Positions 25,187 to 35,019 are shown, counted from the stretch's first letter. The stretch is 64,000 bases of DNA from Candidatus Leptovillus affinis (GCA_016705235.1 JADIYP010000006.1:1426001-1490000), one strand, 5' to 3'. Program-made: numbers and translations. The notes: generated by a model from the letters alone, not told the origin.

Positions 25187-26332
25187 TTAAGGGTTTGTAT
25201 AGATTGGTGAGTATCGGATGGTTTGATGGTGGAGGGTAACGGCCGTTAACGCCCCCTCATCCACTTCAATACCTAACCCCGGCCCGGTCGGCACCGTGAT
25301 GGTACTGTCGGCGGCGTTGAGGGTGAAGCGCGTGGCAATGTCCTGGTGATAATATCGCTCGGTAGCCGAAATATCGCTGGGCAGCGTAAAACCGGGCAGC
25401 GCGGCCAGCGCCAACTGCGCCGCCCGGCCAATGCCCGTCTCCAACATGCCGCCCACCCACAGGCCCAGGCCCGCCGCTCGCGCCAGATCGTGAATCTGGC
25501 GCGCCTCCGTCCAGCCAGACACCCGCGACGGTTTCACGTTGATGATGTCGCACGCCTGCAAAGCGATGGCGTACCGCGCATGGTCGGCCGAGGTGATGGA
25601 CTCATCCAGGCACAACGGCGATTGGATGAGCGGGCGCAGTTGGCTGTGGTCGTAGATGTCGTCGTGGCCCAGCGGCTGCTCGATCATGAGCAGGTTCAGG
25701 TCGTCCATCGCCCGGAAGAGAGGCGCATCTTCCAGGCGGTAGGCGGAATTGGCGTCCAGCATGATCAGCGTGTCGGGGAAGGCGGCGCGGGCGGCGCGGG
25801 CCAGTTCGATGTCGTGGCCGGGTTTGATTTTGAGCTTGATACGGCCGTATCCCTTGGCCAAATTCTCGGCAATCACGTCCAGCGTCGCCGCCACGGACGG
25901 CTGCGTGCCGATGCTGATCCCCACCTTGACTCGCTCCTTCGGGCCTTCCGGGTAGGGTTGGGCCAGCTTTTGGGCCACCGACAGGCCGTCGCGCTGCGCC
26001 GTCAGGTCCCAGGCGGCCTGATCGATGGCCGCCTTGGCCAGCGGATGGCCGCGCACGCCGCGCAGCCAATGCTGCACGTCGGCGGGTTCTTGCAAATCCT
26101 TACCCAACACCTCCGGCACAAGAAAATCGCGCAGGATGTGCCAGGCGGTCTGGGTGGTTTCGTAGCTGTAGCCTGGCTCCCAGGAAGCCACGCATTCGCC
26201 CCAACCGGTCAGCCCTTCGGCGGTGATTTTGACGATGATCGCGTCGCGGTCGGTGGTCATGCCAAAGCTGGTGCCAAATGGGCTGACCAGCGGCATACGA
26301 ATCTGGTAAAGATCAATGTGTTCTAATTTCAT
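25187..26332 (-). CDS. menC: o-Succinylbenzoate synthase / N-succinylamino acid racemase
   Basis: Enolase-superfamily enzyme of 381 residues, muconate-lactonising subgroup. The catalytic lysine pair is in GRIKLKIKPG (KxK, about residue 163). The metal ligands are Asp in LIMLDANSAYR, Glu in LMIEQPLGHDD and Asp in PLCLDESI. The second-face lysine is in INVKPSRVSGW. These residues fit the OSBS/NSAR family, which makes o-succinylbenzoate for menaquinone or racemises N-succinyl amino acids. The adjacent GNAT gene favours the racemase role. ATG 26332 was preferred to a TTG twelve codons upstream. No other menaquinone gene is in the window. Confidence 0.88.
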   Translation of the reverse strand: MKLEHIDLYQIRMPLVSPFGTSFGMTTDRDAIIVKITAEGLTGWGECVASWEPGYSYETTQTAWHILRDFLVPEVLGKDLQEPADVQHWLRGVRGHPLAKAAIDQAAWDLTAQRDGLSVAQKLAQPYPEGPKERVKVGISIGTQPSVAATLDVIAENLAKGYGRIKLKIKPGHDIELARAARAAFPDTLIMLDANSAYRLEDAPLFRAMDDLNLLMIEQPLGHDDIYDHSQLRPLIQSPLCLDESITSADHARYAIALQACDIINVKPSRVSGWTEARQIHDLARAAGLGLWVGGMLETGIGRAAQLALAALPGFTLPSDISATERYYHQDIATRFTLNAADSTITVPTGPGLGIEVDEGALTAVTLHHQTIRYSPIYTNP

Positions 26333-26364
26333 GGGGTTAGTCCTGTAGTCGAGTCGTTTTGTGG

Positions 26365-27255
26365 TCAACGTTCCGGATCATCGTTCATCGTTTGCAACAG
26401 GTAATAGCTGCGGGAACGGCCGTCCGTCTCTTTCTTGTGGAAAAACTCGGTGACGCTGAACCCGGCGGCGAACAGGGTTTCGAACAATTCGCGGGAGTGC
26501 AGCCGCCAGGCATGGGCAAGGGCAAAATCGGCCATTTTAACGGCCTGGAAATTGGCCGGTATCTCGATCAGGCAAAATGGGAAATCAGGCCGCAGGATTT
26601 CTGAAGACGTCTGTGCCGGGATTGGCAGACCACGGTCATCAAAGATGGCCGGATTGCAGATGTTTGCGCCGCGCTGCAGCAAGCTGGCCAGGGGCAACGG
26701 CCGTCCCTCGCCTTTTATCCTGCTTTGCACCCGCTCGCTGCCAAGCCACCAATCCACGTCGAAGCGGTCGGTGGGCAGGCCGGCGTTGATGCCGCCCATG
26801 TCGCCGTGGAAATGGCGCAGGTAAGTGCGGCAGGTGGCTCCCAGGTTGGCGATGTTGAGACGGCCGTTGCGGCTTTCCAGCGGGTCAAACGTCCAGGTAA
26901 TCAGCGGAATGCCAATCCGCAGGGCAAAGTCGCGCTGCGCCAGCTTGAGCTGCCGACCAATGCCCTGCCCCTGGTAAGCGGGCAGCACCCCGGCCATCAC
27001 CGAATACATTTTCAGCCGTTGCACGGCCGGTTGCTCCGGGCATTGCGGATTGGGACTCGTGGCCAACACACCCAAGACCATGCCCACCAACCGCTCGCCG
27101 TCATAAGCGCCGATAAGCGCCGCGCCGTTGTGGGCCAGGGCGTGGAGCGAATGCGCCGACATGAGTTCATCGGGCGGCATGTTCCAGGTTTCGGTTTGCA
27201 GCGCTTCGGCGGCGCGCATATCGGCCAATGTTGTGATGGGGCGAATATCGATCAT
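26365..27255 (-). CDS. GNAT-family acyltransferase (COG3375-like), partner of the racemase
   Basis: Protein of 296 residues. The acyl-CoA-binding part has YSVMAGVLPAYQGQGIGRQLKLAQR (about 93-117), the Q/R-x-x-G-x-G/A loop of GNAT enzymes. Downstream comes ITWTFDPLESRNGRLNIANLGA, a block characteristic of the COG3375 group. In Geobacillus and related bacteria a gene of this type beside an NSAR has been linked to N-succinylation of D-amino acids, the first step of D-to-L conversion; I apply that by analogy. It lies 32 bp before menC. The ATG at 27255 starts MIDIRPITTLADMRAAEAL; the open frame further upstream includes a terminator and is not coding. Confidence 0.82.
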   Translation of the reverse strand: MIDIRPITTLADMRAAEALQTETWNMPPDELMSAHSLHALAHNGAALIGAYDGERLVGMVLGVLATSPNPQCPEQPAVQRLKMYSVMAGVLPAYQGQGIGRQLKLAQRDFALRIGIPLITWTFDPLESRNGRLNIANLGATCRTYLRHFHGDMGGINAGLPTDRFDVDWWLGSERVQSRIKGEGRPLPLASLLQRGANICNPAIFDDRGLPIPAQTSSEILRPDFPFCLIEIPANFQAVKMADFALAHAWRLHSRELFETLFAAGFSVTEFFHKKETDGRSRSYYLLQTMNDDPER

Positions 27256-27306
27256 AAGGTTGAATTGTGCCACTGTCGGGCGGCGTTCACAAATTTTGCC
27301 GGGCAC

Positions 27307-27350
27307 AAAAAAACCCCGCCACGTTTTTGACGGGTGGCGGGGCTTTTTTG
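27307..27350 (-). terminator. Rho-independent terminator (bidirectional shape)
   Basis: A GC-rich stem, CCCCGCCA (27314-27321) with TGGCGGGG (27335-27342), is flanked by A7 on the left and T6 on the right, so it can end transcription on either strand. It follows the stop of the giant secreted protein gene on the minus strand. Confidence 0.85.
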
Positions 27351-27407
27351 ATTGGTTCACCGGATAAGCTGCCCGGATGGACAGCTTATCATGGCGAAGA
27401 ACGGCCG

Positions 27408-30400
27408 TTACGGCTTCATAACAATTGGCAGATAGACGCGGGTCACCGTGACTGTGGCTGTATCGGTTGCCATGGCCTGCCCACCCATCACCGAGTTTTC
27501 CGCCATCCACGTGATCGTGGAGGCGGTGTCTGCGGTAATGGTCTGAGGATAGATAACCGATTCAGACGCGCCCGGCGCCAGGTCGAAGCTAAAGGTGTCG
27601 ATGTGACCCATCACCGAGTCGGTAATGGTGTGCGTGGGCAGCATCATATTGCCGGTGTTGGTCACGGTATAGCAGTAGTACACCACCGTACCGGGGACAA
27701 CTTCCAGCGTATCAGACACGCCGCAAGAATTACTGGTGCTGACGGTGACGGCCAACGAGATTTCGGGCGCAACAACGGTCATCGTTACCGGAATCTGGAT
27801 GGAGGCGTGCATCGGATCACCGCTCTTAACGTTGAGAATGGCGTTGTAAACGCCGGTCTGGGTCAAGACGGTGGTATCGAAGATTACGCTTACAGTTGAC
27901 GTAGAATCAGCCGCTACCGTGCCCGTGATCAGGTCGGTGGACAGCCAAGGGATATCCTGATCCCCAACTTCGCCGGTCACATTCATCACCATCTGCATGT
28001 CAGGGAAGCCAATAGTAGTCGTATCGGTTGGTTCCGTTATGCTACAATCGGCCGCTACCAGGTACGTGGGAGCAGTCTCGCCCAGGTTGTTAGAGCCAAC
28101 GAAGAGGAGGTTACCCGCGATCGAACCGTCAGGAGTAAAGACCTCTACGACCAAAGTGCCGCCACTGGGAACCACACCCGTTACTGGCACATTGATAATC
28201 GTCAAATTCTGATCGCTTACGGCCGTATTCACCGTGCCAATCAAGGTCATGTTTGCCCAGACCAGCGGCCCATTCAACGTGTAGAGGTTAACCGTGACCG
28301 GTTGCACACCGCCCGCGCCTGAAGCGCTTTCAATCCCAATATCCACACTCGACACGGTGAAATCAGCGTAAATGCCAAAATCAGCCAGCGTGAATGCACG
28401 CAGATAACTGTTGTCGGAATGACTTAAGCCATCATTGCAAGCAATCGAGTTGACATCCATGATCGTCTGACTTGCCGAATGAGTAATGGTCATTGCCTCA
28501 GGACTCTGCGGCAGACGGGTCGGAGTTACCTGCGCGCCTGTCGGTTGCCCGGCGCGGGAGAGACTCAAGTCGCCAATGGTAACCACATTTGCAGAGGTTG
28601 TACTCTCAATTGCCGTCGTCGATGGCGCCGTCAGCAGCACCGGCGTGCCCGCAAGCCCGGCAACCGGCACTTTCACCACTTCCCAATCCGTCCCCAACGC
28701 GCCGCCATTGTCAATCATCAGGACGCGTGTAGTTGTGTCGTTGGCCAGGATTTCGACGTCGAAGGCTGTCGGATCTACGGTGACGCAGGGCTGCAAGAGG
28801 CGCAGGTCGAAGTTTTGCGTGGTGGTGTACTGCCCGGTAATCGCTACGCCGGTGGCCAAACCACCTTCGTGCCCGGCGGCAGCCACAGTAACCGTGATCG
28901 GGCTGTTGGACTGATCCAGATACAGGCTGTAATAGCCGTTGGCATCGGCGGTCAGGGTCCAGGTCATGCCGCTGGAAGCTTCGATGTCTACTGCCGCGCC
29001 GACGGCCGGCACCGGGTTCGCATCGCAGTAGCCAAGACCGGTAACCGTGCCTTCCAGGAAGCCGTAGCTGGCTGGTGGCGTTACCGTCATAGTTACCGGA
29101 ACAGTCGAACTGCCATATGGCGTATCGTTGCTAACCTGGAACTCAGCCAGGTAAACGCCGGGTTGAGGAACCGATGGGTTATTGGCATCGAAACCAACAG
29201 AAACTACCTGATTACCCGCTGGCGCAATGGTTCCGGTGATCGGCGCGGCCGATAACCAGGGCACTACGTCGGCCGGAGCCAGGTAATTGATGATGCGCTG
29301 CGCCAATTCCAGAGCGTTCGCGTGGGAGGCAATGTAACGGTAATCGAACGAGGTGTAAATGGCTTTATATCCCAACCGATCGACACGGACGCCGCCAGCG
29401 TTCGCCGGGAAGGCAAAGATACGATAGCCTTCCGCGCCGACGGTGAAGGAATCCGGGAACGGATCTGCGGTGATGTCCAGATTGAGGCCGGCCATGATGT
29501 CTTCACCGGTCAGCAGAGCGCCGCCATCATCGGCCACATAGGTCGATTGGAGGTACGTCTGGTAGAAGACGGTGGTTTTCTGGAAGTAGCCCAGGTCATT
29601 ATCGGTAATGTACAACGACCCGCCGGCATCCATGTAGGCCATCATCAACGTGCGGCTGGCAGCCGATGTTGACCCGGCGTACATGACGATCTGGTAGGTG
29701 AGCAAATCATCGACGGTCAGACCCTGGAAGGCGGCGTCGGTGACGCGGTCAACGGTGTAGCCAAGTTCGGTTACGGCCGTTTGCAACGCATCGGCCGACA
29801 AACCATCATAGGCCACCAGCAAGAAGTCCGCCGATGCGCCAATATTGCGTTCCTTCAAGGTAAAGGAAGCCGCTACGCCGCCGAGGTTGTCCAGGGTAAA
29901 CTGGCTGGCGGTGGTGTTGCCTAACTCTACGCTGACGCTGACGCCGCTGGGCGTCGCGGCTAACCAGCCGGCGTCGAGGTAGAAGTCGTGGCTCTGGTTG
30001 ACGCTGTTTACCACGGCCAACGTGGTATTGGCCGGGCTGTAGTTGCCGGTCATGGTGGCGGTGAAAACGTGCGAACCAGAGGGAGAATAAAGGGCGTAGA
30101 AGGCATCGTCAACGGCCGTGTCCTGCGGCGTCGCTACCGCGACACTGCTTTCGGCAGCGTCATTGCTAACCACAGCCCCATTCAAAGGCCCATTGGTATT
30201 GTTGTCATAGACATTGCCCACAACCAGGGCGCCGACCGGGGCAACACAACCCAAATCAGCTACGGCGACATCATCAATGTGTACGTCGTTGCCCCAGGCG
30301 CTGATGGCATTGAAGCCAATGCGCACGGCCGCGGCGCCAGCATTAGCGCTGATGTCTACGATGTGCTTCTTCCAACCGACAGAGCCGTCGTAACGCGGAA

Positions 30401-32942
30401 CGGCCGTGCCCACATCCGTCCAGGTTGCCCCGGCATCGGTAGACACCTGCACCTGCACCCGATCATTTAAGGTGTACCCGGTATCGTGATACATCCAAAG
30501 CGAAACGCTGGGCGACGAAGCGGCGCTGAGATCCAGGTCAACCGTACGGAACAATCGTGTGCTGTTACCGCTCGATGCTGTATATGAATTAAAGTAAGCC
30601 AGACGCGCGCCGCCGTGCGGGGGTTGACCGGCAGGGTGTACTGTCGCTGTGCTGGTAGCCCAGCTGCTGGCAGTGCCGCTGGTATCTACCTGATCCCAAC
30701 CGTCGCCGGGGAAGGTGGTTACCGCTTCAAACGAATTGGTAAACACATCAACCGCGCTGATAGAATAACCTGGCGCTGAACAAGCAAAAGCATCAATGTT
30801 CAGAGCAAAATCTTCTGTAACGTTGGATGCAAAAGCCGCCACAGTCCGCGTTTCAGCCAGATAACCACCGATAAACGACGTGACGGTGAAATCATAGGGC
30901 GTGCCGCCGGGCAAGACAACGCTGTAAGCGCCCGTTACCGGATCAGTCCAGACTGTGCCGCCAGGATATCCGGCGATGGTAATGCCCGCGTAGAGCGGCC
31001 AGCCGGTGTTCACGTCCGTCACGGTGCCGGAAACTGTGTAGCTTGGCGCCGGGTCCAGGGCGATGTCAACCGTCGTGGTGGTGCCAGAGTAAATGCTCAC
31101 CGCGCTCACGGTGGTAGAAAGATACCCAAACGCGGAGGCCGTAACGTCATAATCGCCAACCAACAGGTTGAGGCTGTAGGCGCCGTTGGCCTGAGAAACG
31201 GTGCTGCCTGTTTGGGTCAGGCCATTGGTAGCATAGATGTTGACACCGCTCAAAGGATTGGTGGTGCTGCTGTCAGTAATCGTGCCATCCAATGTCCCGG
31301 AAGCGCCTAAGTAACCGGTGCATTCCGGCAGGCGGAAGGTGCCAATGCGCGTATTCCAATTGAAGCTTTGGTCGCTGACATCGTGGTACTCGCCGGTATA
31401 CCAGAAAGTACATTCGTCGGTGGGGTCTACGCTCATCGAGCTGTAATCGCCCCAACGATCGTAGGGGCCGGTTTGGGAGCCGCCGCCAGCATAAAGCGTG
31501 GCTTCTGCTTGCAGCGTGCCCAGTGGATCGCTGCGCAGGCGCGAGGCATACCGCAGTGAGGGGTAGGTGGTGAGGCTGGAAACGCTGTAACCCAAGGCGA
31601 TATTACCAGAACCATCCATGGCGATGCTGCCCATCCAACGGTGGTCGGTGTCTGGGGAATGCGTACCTTCCTGGTTCAAGGTCCAGCTTGCGCCCGATTT
31701 TTGCAGCTCGAACCAGCGGATACCGGCATGGTCAGCGCCGTTGGTGTCAACAGTGAAGTTGCCGACCAGGGCTTCATACGCGGTGAGGTTGCGGTAGGCA
31801 AAGCGCCACATAGGCCAGGGGTCGACGGCATCCAATTTTTGGGTTGTGCCAGGCTGCGGGATGCAGTCGCCGGCAAAGAAACCGCAGGTGGTGTAGTTGT
31901 AATCAGCGACGGGGATTTCTTGCACGGCCGTAAACGTGCTGTTAGCCGGCGTCGTCCAATCCACATCAAACTCATACAGCACAACACGGTCTACACCAGC
32001 CGGATGATCGGGATACCCTTCGGCCAGCATGGTGTAAAAATAACCGGGTGTGTTCGCTGGCGGTTGGGTAGGACCATCCAGGTCGGCCGGCAGCAAGAAG
32101 TTCGGATACCCATTGACATATTGGAAGGTGGCTGGCAGCCCGGCCAACATCGCCGCGCGGTCGAAGGCGTAGGCGTAATATTGGTTCGGGTAACCGGTAT
32201 TTGTGCCCATGTAATAGGCATCGGGCCATACGCCAAATTTAAAGTAGTCGGGGAAATCCGGCACTTCAAATTGATACAGGTAGTAAGCGCCGGCCGGATC
32301 GGCCGTTTGCGAAACAGCGATGCACATGTGCTCCGGTGTGGTCGTGACGGCAAACTGCGACAGGAGCCAGCGGTCGGCCATGCTGTCCCACAAAACCACG
32401 GGGTCGCCATCATTTTGCGACGAGCAGTAGCTCAGGCCGCTGCCGGCGAACAAATCCGTAAAGAGTGTGTCGGCTTTAACGACATTGCCGCTCTTGTCAT
32501 AAATGGCAAAAGAGACGTTGACCATTTGGACGTAATGGTTCGGGCCTACTTCACCCATGGTGTCGGGGGGGGTGTAGCCATCTGTGCCTAACCCTTCAAA
32601 GGTAAAGAGAGGCGCAGGGGTATTCCCGGTATTCATCTTTGACAATTCGACAAGGGGGTCCTGGTTTGTCGTGTTAGAACCGGGCAGACCCAAATCGGCC
32701 ATAAACAGGCCGGGGTTCCGAATGGGGTTGATTTCCCGGTTTAACATTTGTTCCGGCTGGCGGGAAGGAATATCGCGCACGGGTAGACTGAGGGCCGGAG
32801 TTACAGGGGCACTAGACTGGATTTGTGGGGCCGGCTGCGCCGCTTGGGTCGAACTAGACGCCTCACTTTTTGGAGCAGAAATAAGCAGGCCAATGGCAAT
32901 AAAAATTACGAGACCCGCTAAAATCCTCCTGGCTATTTTCAT
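27408..32942 (-). CDS. Giant secreted multidomain protein with YLPIVMKP tail
   Basis: Extracellular protein of 1844 residues. Residues 1-29 are a Sec signal peptide (RRILAGLVIFIAIGLLI, then a Ser/Ala cleavage region). Residues 100-545 form a region containing GYTPPDTMGEVGPNHYVQMV and WRFAYRNLTAYEALVGNF, possibly a beta-propeller. About 550-720 are two carboxypeptidase-regulatory-like beta sandwiches (LDGTITDSSTTNPLSGVNIY; VSGTVTDVNTGWPLYAGITI). About 740-900 look like a jelly-roll (VSLWMYHDTGYTLNDRVQVQ). A third sandwich and a region with LLVAYDGLSADALQTAV and YMDAGGSLYITDND (flavodoxin-like) follow, then two repeats of an immunoglobulin-like VPVTMTV domain. The last nine residues are VYLPIVMKP. 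The ribosome site GGAGAG precedes ATG 32942. No catalytic site is recognised; a cell-surface or sheath role is plausible. Confidence 0.8.
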   Translation of the reverse strand: MKIARRILAGLVIFIAIGLLISAPKSEASSSTQAAQPAPQIQSSAPVTPALSLPVRDIPSRQPEQMLNREINPIRNPGLFMADLGLPGSNTTNQDPLVELSKMNTGNTPAPLFTFEGLGTDGYTPPDTMGEVGPNHYVQMVNVSFAIYDKSGNVVKADTLFTDLFAGSGLSYCSSQNDGDPVVLWDSMADRWLLSQFAVTTTPEHMCIAVSQTADPAGAYYLYQFEVPDFPDYFKFGVWPDAYYMGTNTGYPNQYYAYAFDRAAMLAGLPATFQYVNGYPNFLLPADLDGPTQPPANTPGYFYTMLAEGYPDHPAGVDRVVLYEFDVDWTTPANSTFTAVQEIPVADYNYTTCGFFAGDCIPQPGTTQKLDAVDPWPMWRFAYRNLTAYEALVGNFTVDTNGADHAGIRWFELQKSGASWTLNQEGTHSPDTDHRWMGSIAMDGSGNIALGYSVSSLTTYPSLRYASRLRSDPLGTLQAEATLYAGGGSQTGPYDRWGDYSSMSVDPTDECTFWYTGEYHDVSDQSFNWNTRIGTFRLPECTGYLGASGTLDGTITDSSTTNPLSGVNIYATNGLTQTGSTVSQANGAYSLNLLVGDYDVTASAFGYLSTTVSAVSIYSGTTTTVDIALDPAPSYTVSGTVTDVNTGWPLYAGITIAGYPGGTVWTDPVTGAYSVVLPGGTPYDFTVTSFIGGYLAETRTVAAFASNVTEDFALNIDAFACSAPGYSISAVDVFTNSFEAVTTFPGDGWDQVDTSGTASSWATSTATVHPAGQPPHGGARLAYFNSYTASSGNSTRLFRTVDLDLSAASSPSVSLWMYHDTGYTLNDRVQVQVSTDAGATWTDVGTAVPRYDGSVGWKKHIVDISANAGAAAVRIGFNAISAWGNDVHIDDVAVADLGCVAPVGALVVGNVYDNNTNGPLNGAVVSNDAAESSVAVATPQDTAVDDAFYALYSPSGSHVFTATMTGNYSPANTTLAVVNSVNQSHDFYLDAGWLAATPSGVSVSVELGNTTASQFTLDNLGGVAASFTLKERNIGASADFLLVAYDGLSADALQTAVTELGYTVDRVTDAAFQGLTVDDLLTYQIVMYAGSTSAASRTLMMAYMDAGGSLYITDNDLGYFQKTTVFYQTYLQSTYVADDGGALLTGEDIMAGLNLDITADPFPDSFTVGAEGYRIFAFPANAGGVRVDRLGYKAIYTSFDYRYIASHANALELAQRIINYLAPADVVPWLSAAPITGTIAPAGNQVVSVGFDANNPSVPQPGVYLAEFQVSNDTPYGSSTVPVTMTVTPPASYGFLEGTVTGLGYCDANPVPAVGAAVDIEASSGMTWTLTADANGYYSLYLDQSNSPITVTVAAAGHEGGLATGVAITGQYTTTQNFDLRLLQPCVTVDPTAFDVEILANDTTTRVLMIDNGGALGTDWEVVKVPVAGLAGTPVLLTAPSTTAIESTTSANVVTIGDLSLSRAGQPTGAQVTPTRLPQSPEAMTITHSASQTIMDVNSIACNDGLSHSDNSYLRAFTLADFGIYADFTVSSVDIGIESASGAGGVQPVTVNLYTLNGPLVWANMTLIGTVNTAVSDQNLTIINVPVTGVVPSGGTLVVEVFTPDGSIAGNLLFVGSNNLGETAPTYLVAADCSITEPTDTTTIGFPDMQMVMNVTGEVGDQDIPWLSTDLITGTVAADSTSTVSVIFDTTVLTQTGVYNAILNVKSGDPMHASIQIPVTMTVVAPEISLAVTVSTSNSCGVSDTLEVVPGTVVYYCYTVTNTGNMMLPTHTITDSVMGHIDTFSFDLAPGASESVIYPQTITADTASTITWMAENSVMGGQAMATDTATVTVTRVYLPIVMKP

Positions 32943-33232
32943 TTTCGCTCTCCTTGCATTGATTCAAATCAATTTTGATAAGGTGGCGCTTCCTTAAAGA
33001 GTTTGTAGCAGGTTCCCATACCCTGAGGTTGTACCTACTTGCCGGTGGCTATGCTTCCCCTGAACTTTAATGATTCCGCTGATATTGAGCAGAATATGGC
33101 AGGAAATCTTAAAATTCTAAGCATCACAACTTTTTTAAGAAGGCATTCAATAATGGCAACGACTAAAAAGGGTGTTTATATTTTTTGTAGCTCACCTCCT
33201 TGGGAACGAAAATTCAATTATGTACGGGACTT

Positions 33233-33297
33233 GTCCTTCCCGCGAAGGCGGGAATCCATGTTTTTACAGGAGTGGATGCCTGCCTTCGCAGGCATGA
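33233..33297. repeat. REP-like double hairpin
   Basis: TTCCCGCGAAGGCGGGAA (about 33237-33254) and GCCTGCCTTCGCAGGC (about 33277-33292) are two small hairpins that also pair with each other, bounded by ATCCA and TGGAT. This CCCGC-GAAG-GCGGG design is a widespread bacterial intergenic repeat, often linked to RAYT transposases. Only one copy is seen in the window. Confidence 0.65.
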
Positions 33298-33654
33298 CAC
33301 GATGAAGTTCCGTAGGTTATTTAATCCTCGTTCCTTAATAAGAAATATGCCTCATCTCAGTAACTTAGAGCCAACCTGGATAGAGGCGAACAAATAACGT
33401 TTGTGCCAAGAATGTGATCAAACTTTGCCGAGAATCGCTAAAAAGTTTCCGAAGATTACTATGTCATCAAGCAAACTTGGGGGGAAACGGGAAGGTTTGT
33501 GTAGCTGAACTTGGGGCTATCAACTTTCACGTGGATTACTCCGATTATTACAAAACTTCAGTGGGTCGATGGCTCATGATTCTCTCATGGTTTTGCCGGT
33601 TTGCCAACCCGATTTTTAAAGTGGCGGTGTGGTTTGCTGGCTAAAAATGGATTA

Positions 33655-33697
33655 AAACCGACCAGACAGATTTCTGAGGAGCATGTCTGGTCGGTTT
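33655..33697 (-). terminator. Terminator-like hairpin after the sugar-binding protein gene
   Basis: A 14-bp perfect inverted repeat (AAACCGACCAGACA at 33655-33668, complement 33684-33697) with a 15-base loop. On the minus strand it follows the stop at 33711 and is trailed by TTTTAAT. Confidence 0.7.
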
Positions 33698-33710
33698 CTA
33701 AGGCGGGGTA

Positions 33711-34991
33711 TCAGGGGGTGTTGGCCTCATCGAAGTAGGGTTGGGTAAGGGTAACGGCCGTTTCCGCCGCCTCCTGCACACCTACATGCCCATAAAAAGC
33801 CCGTTCCACCTCTTGCCCGGCCGTTTCCTCGATGGTTGACCAGTTGACCATGATAGGCACCCGACGAATTTGGGGCGCAGCATCTAAAAAGACACGGCCG
33901 TTTGCCGGTTTAGAATCCGCCGGTAAAAATGCGTCCGATTCCGCTACGCTGATCAACGAAGGCACCGTGCGTCCGGTTAAGGCCACAATGGCCTGCCCGG
34001 GAGCCGAATTGGCATACTCGATAAACGTCCAGGCGGCGTCTTTGTTGGTTGTTTGTTCGGCCATGCAGTAGCCATCGCTGTGCAAAATGCTGGCGGTCTG
34101 TGCGCCGCGCGGCAAAGGGGCTACGTCCCAGTCGAACGCTGTGATGGTGCGCATGGTGGGCGTGCTGCGGCGGCTGTTAAAATACATGCCCAGCGTGCCA
34201 TTCAAAAACCGGCTCTCGCTGTCCTGGGCCGATTCGGCCACAGCGTCCGGCACAACGTGTTCCTTAACCTGCAAATCGACAAACCATTGGAAAGCGGCCA
34301 GCGATTCCGGGCTGTCCAGCGTCAGACGCGTGGGCTTCTCCTGGTTATCGACCAATTGGCCGCCAAACTGCCAGATAAACGGGGCCAGACGCGAGATTGT
34401 CGGTTCGATGCCTGCGCCGTATTGATCGATACGGCCGTCGCCGTCCACATCCTGAGTTAACGCCCGCGCCGCCGCCAAAAAATCAGCCTGCGTCCAATCA
34501 TTGGCCGGGTAAGCCAGTCCGGCGGCATCAAACAACCCTTTGTTGTAATACACAACCAGACTGGAAAGATTTTGTGGAATGCAGTACAGGCTTCCATCCA
34601 GATAAAAAGCGTCGATGACCTGGGGAAAATAATCACTTTTGGCGATAATCTCGCTGCCAGCCAGATAATTTTCCAGCGGCGCTAGCCCTTTTTCCGCCAC
34701 AAACGCGCCAAAGCGCCGATAATTCAGCAGCATCACATTGGGCGGGTCGCCGGCCGAAAAGGCTGTCGCCAGTTTTTGCCGATACTCGCTGTCGCTGGGG
34801 ACAAGCTGCAACTGCACGTCAATTTCCGGGTGAATCTCGCTAAAAGAAGCCACCAGGCTCTCGTAAGCGGCAAATTCGGCCGCATCACCGGAAACGGCAA
34901 AGGTGACGGTTGCCTTTTCGGCGGATTGGCAGGCTGCCAGCCACACAAACAGCGTTAACAACCCAACCAATAAACCTATTCGTTTGAACAT
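33711..34991 (-). CDS. ABC transporter sugar-binding lipoprotein (CUT1 type)
   Basis: Extracellular solute-binding protein, family 1, of 426 residues. The signal peptide ends in the lipobox LAAC with Cys21 as the lipidation site (VWLAACQSAE). The mature part begins TVTFAVSGDAAEFAAYESL and contains the hinge-region motifs DPPNVMLLNYRRFGAFVAEK, VVYYNKGLFDAAGL and AAWTFIEYANSAPGQ usual for maltose/oligosaccharide binders. It captures a sugar or oligosaccharide outside the membrane and delivers it to the two permeases encoded upstream. It is separated from them by a hairpin repeat element (35027-35084), which may adjust relative expression. The sugar is unknown. Confidence 0.9.
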   Translation of the reverse strand: MFKRIGLLVGLLTLFVWLAACQSAEKATVTFAVSGDAAEFAAYESLVASFSEIHPEIDVQLQLVPSDSEYRQKLATAFSAGDPPNVMLLNYRRFGAFVAEKGLAPLENYLAGSEIIAKSDYFPQVIDAFYLDGSLYCIPQNLSSLVVYYNKGLFDAAGLAYPANDWTQADFLAAARALTQDVDGDGRIDQYGAGIEPTISRLAPFIWQFGGQLVDNQEKPTRLTLDSPESLAAFQWFVDLQVKEHVVPDAVAESAQDSESRFLNGTLGMYFNSRRSTPTMRTITAFDWDVAPLPRGAQTASILHSDGYCMAEQTTNKDAAWTFIEYANSAPGQAIVALTGRTVPSLISVAESDAFLPADSKPANGRVFLDAAPQIRRVPIMVNWSTIEETAGQEVERAFYGHVGVQEAAETAVTLTQPYFDEANTP

Positions 34992-35019
34992 ATGAACCTC
35001 GCTTTATTCCTTGAGTATC

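Larger units (their letters stand above)
32943..33710. other. Intergenic region without a convincing gene
   Basis: It contains a REP-like palindromic repeat (33233-33297) and a terminator-like hairpin (33655-33697). A 76-residue frame at 33414-33644 on the plus strand matches nothing I recognise and has no ribosome site. The sequence is AT-richer than its surroundings and may hold eroded material. Confidence 0.5.

Noticed and set aside
25346..26326. Open frame of 326 codons on the plus strand
   Set aside because: Antisense to menC, whose catalytic residues are all intact.
31641..32591. Open frame of 316 codons on the plus strand
   Set aside because: It is antisense to the giant secreted protein, has no ribosome site and a biased Gly/Val/Arg composition expected of the opposite strand of GC-rich coding DNA.
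33414..33644. 76-codon frame on the plus strand
   Set aside because: No ribosome site, no recognised domain, and it lies in an AT-rich intergenic region.
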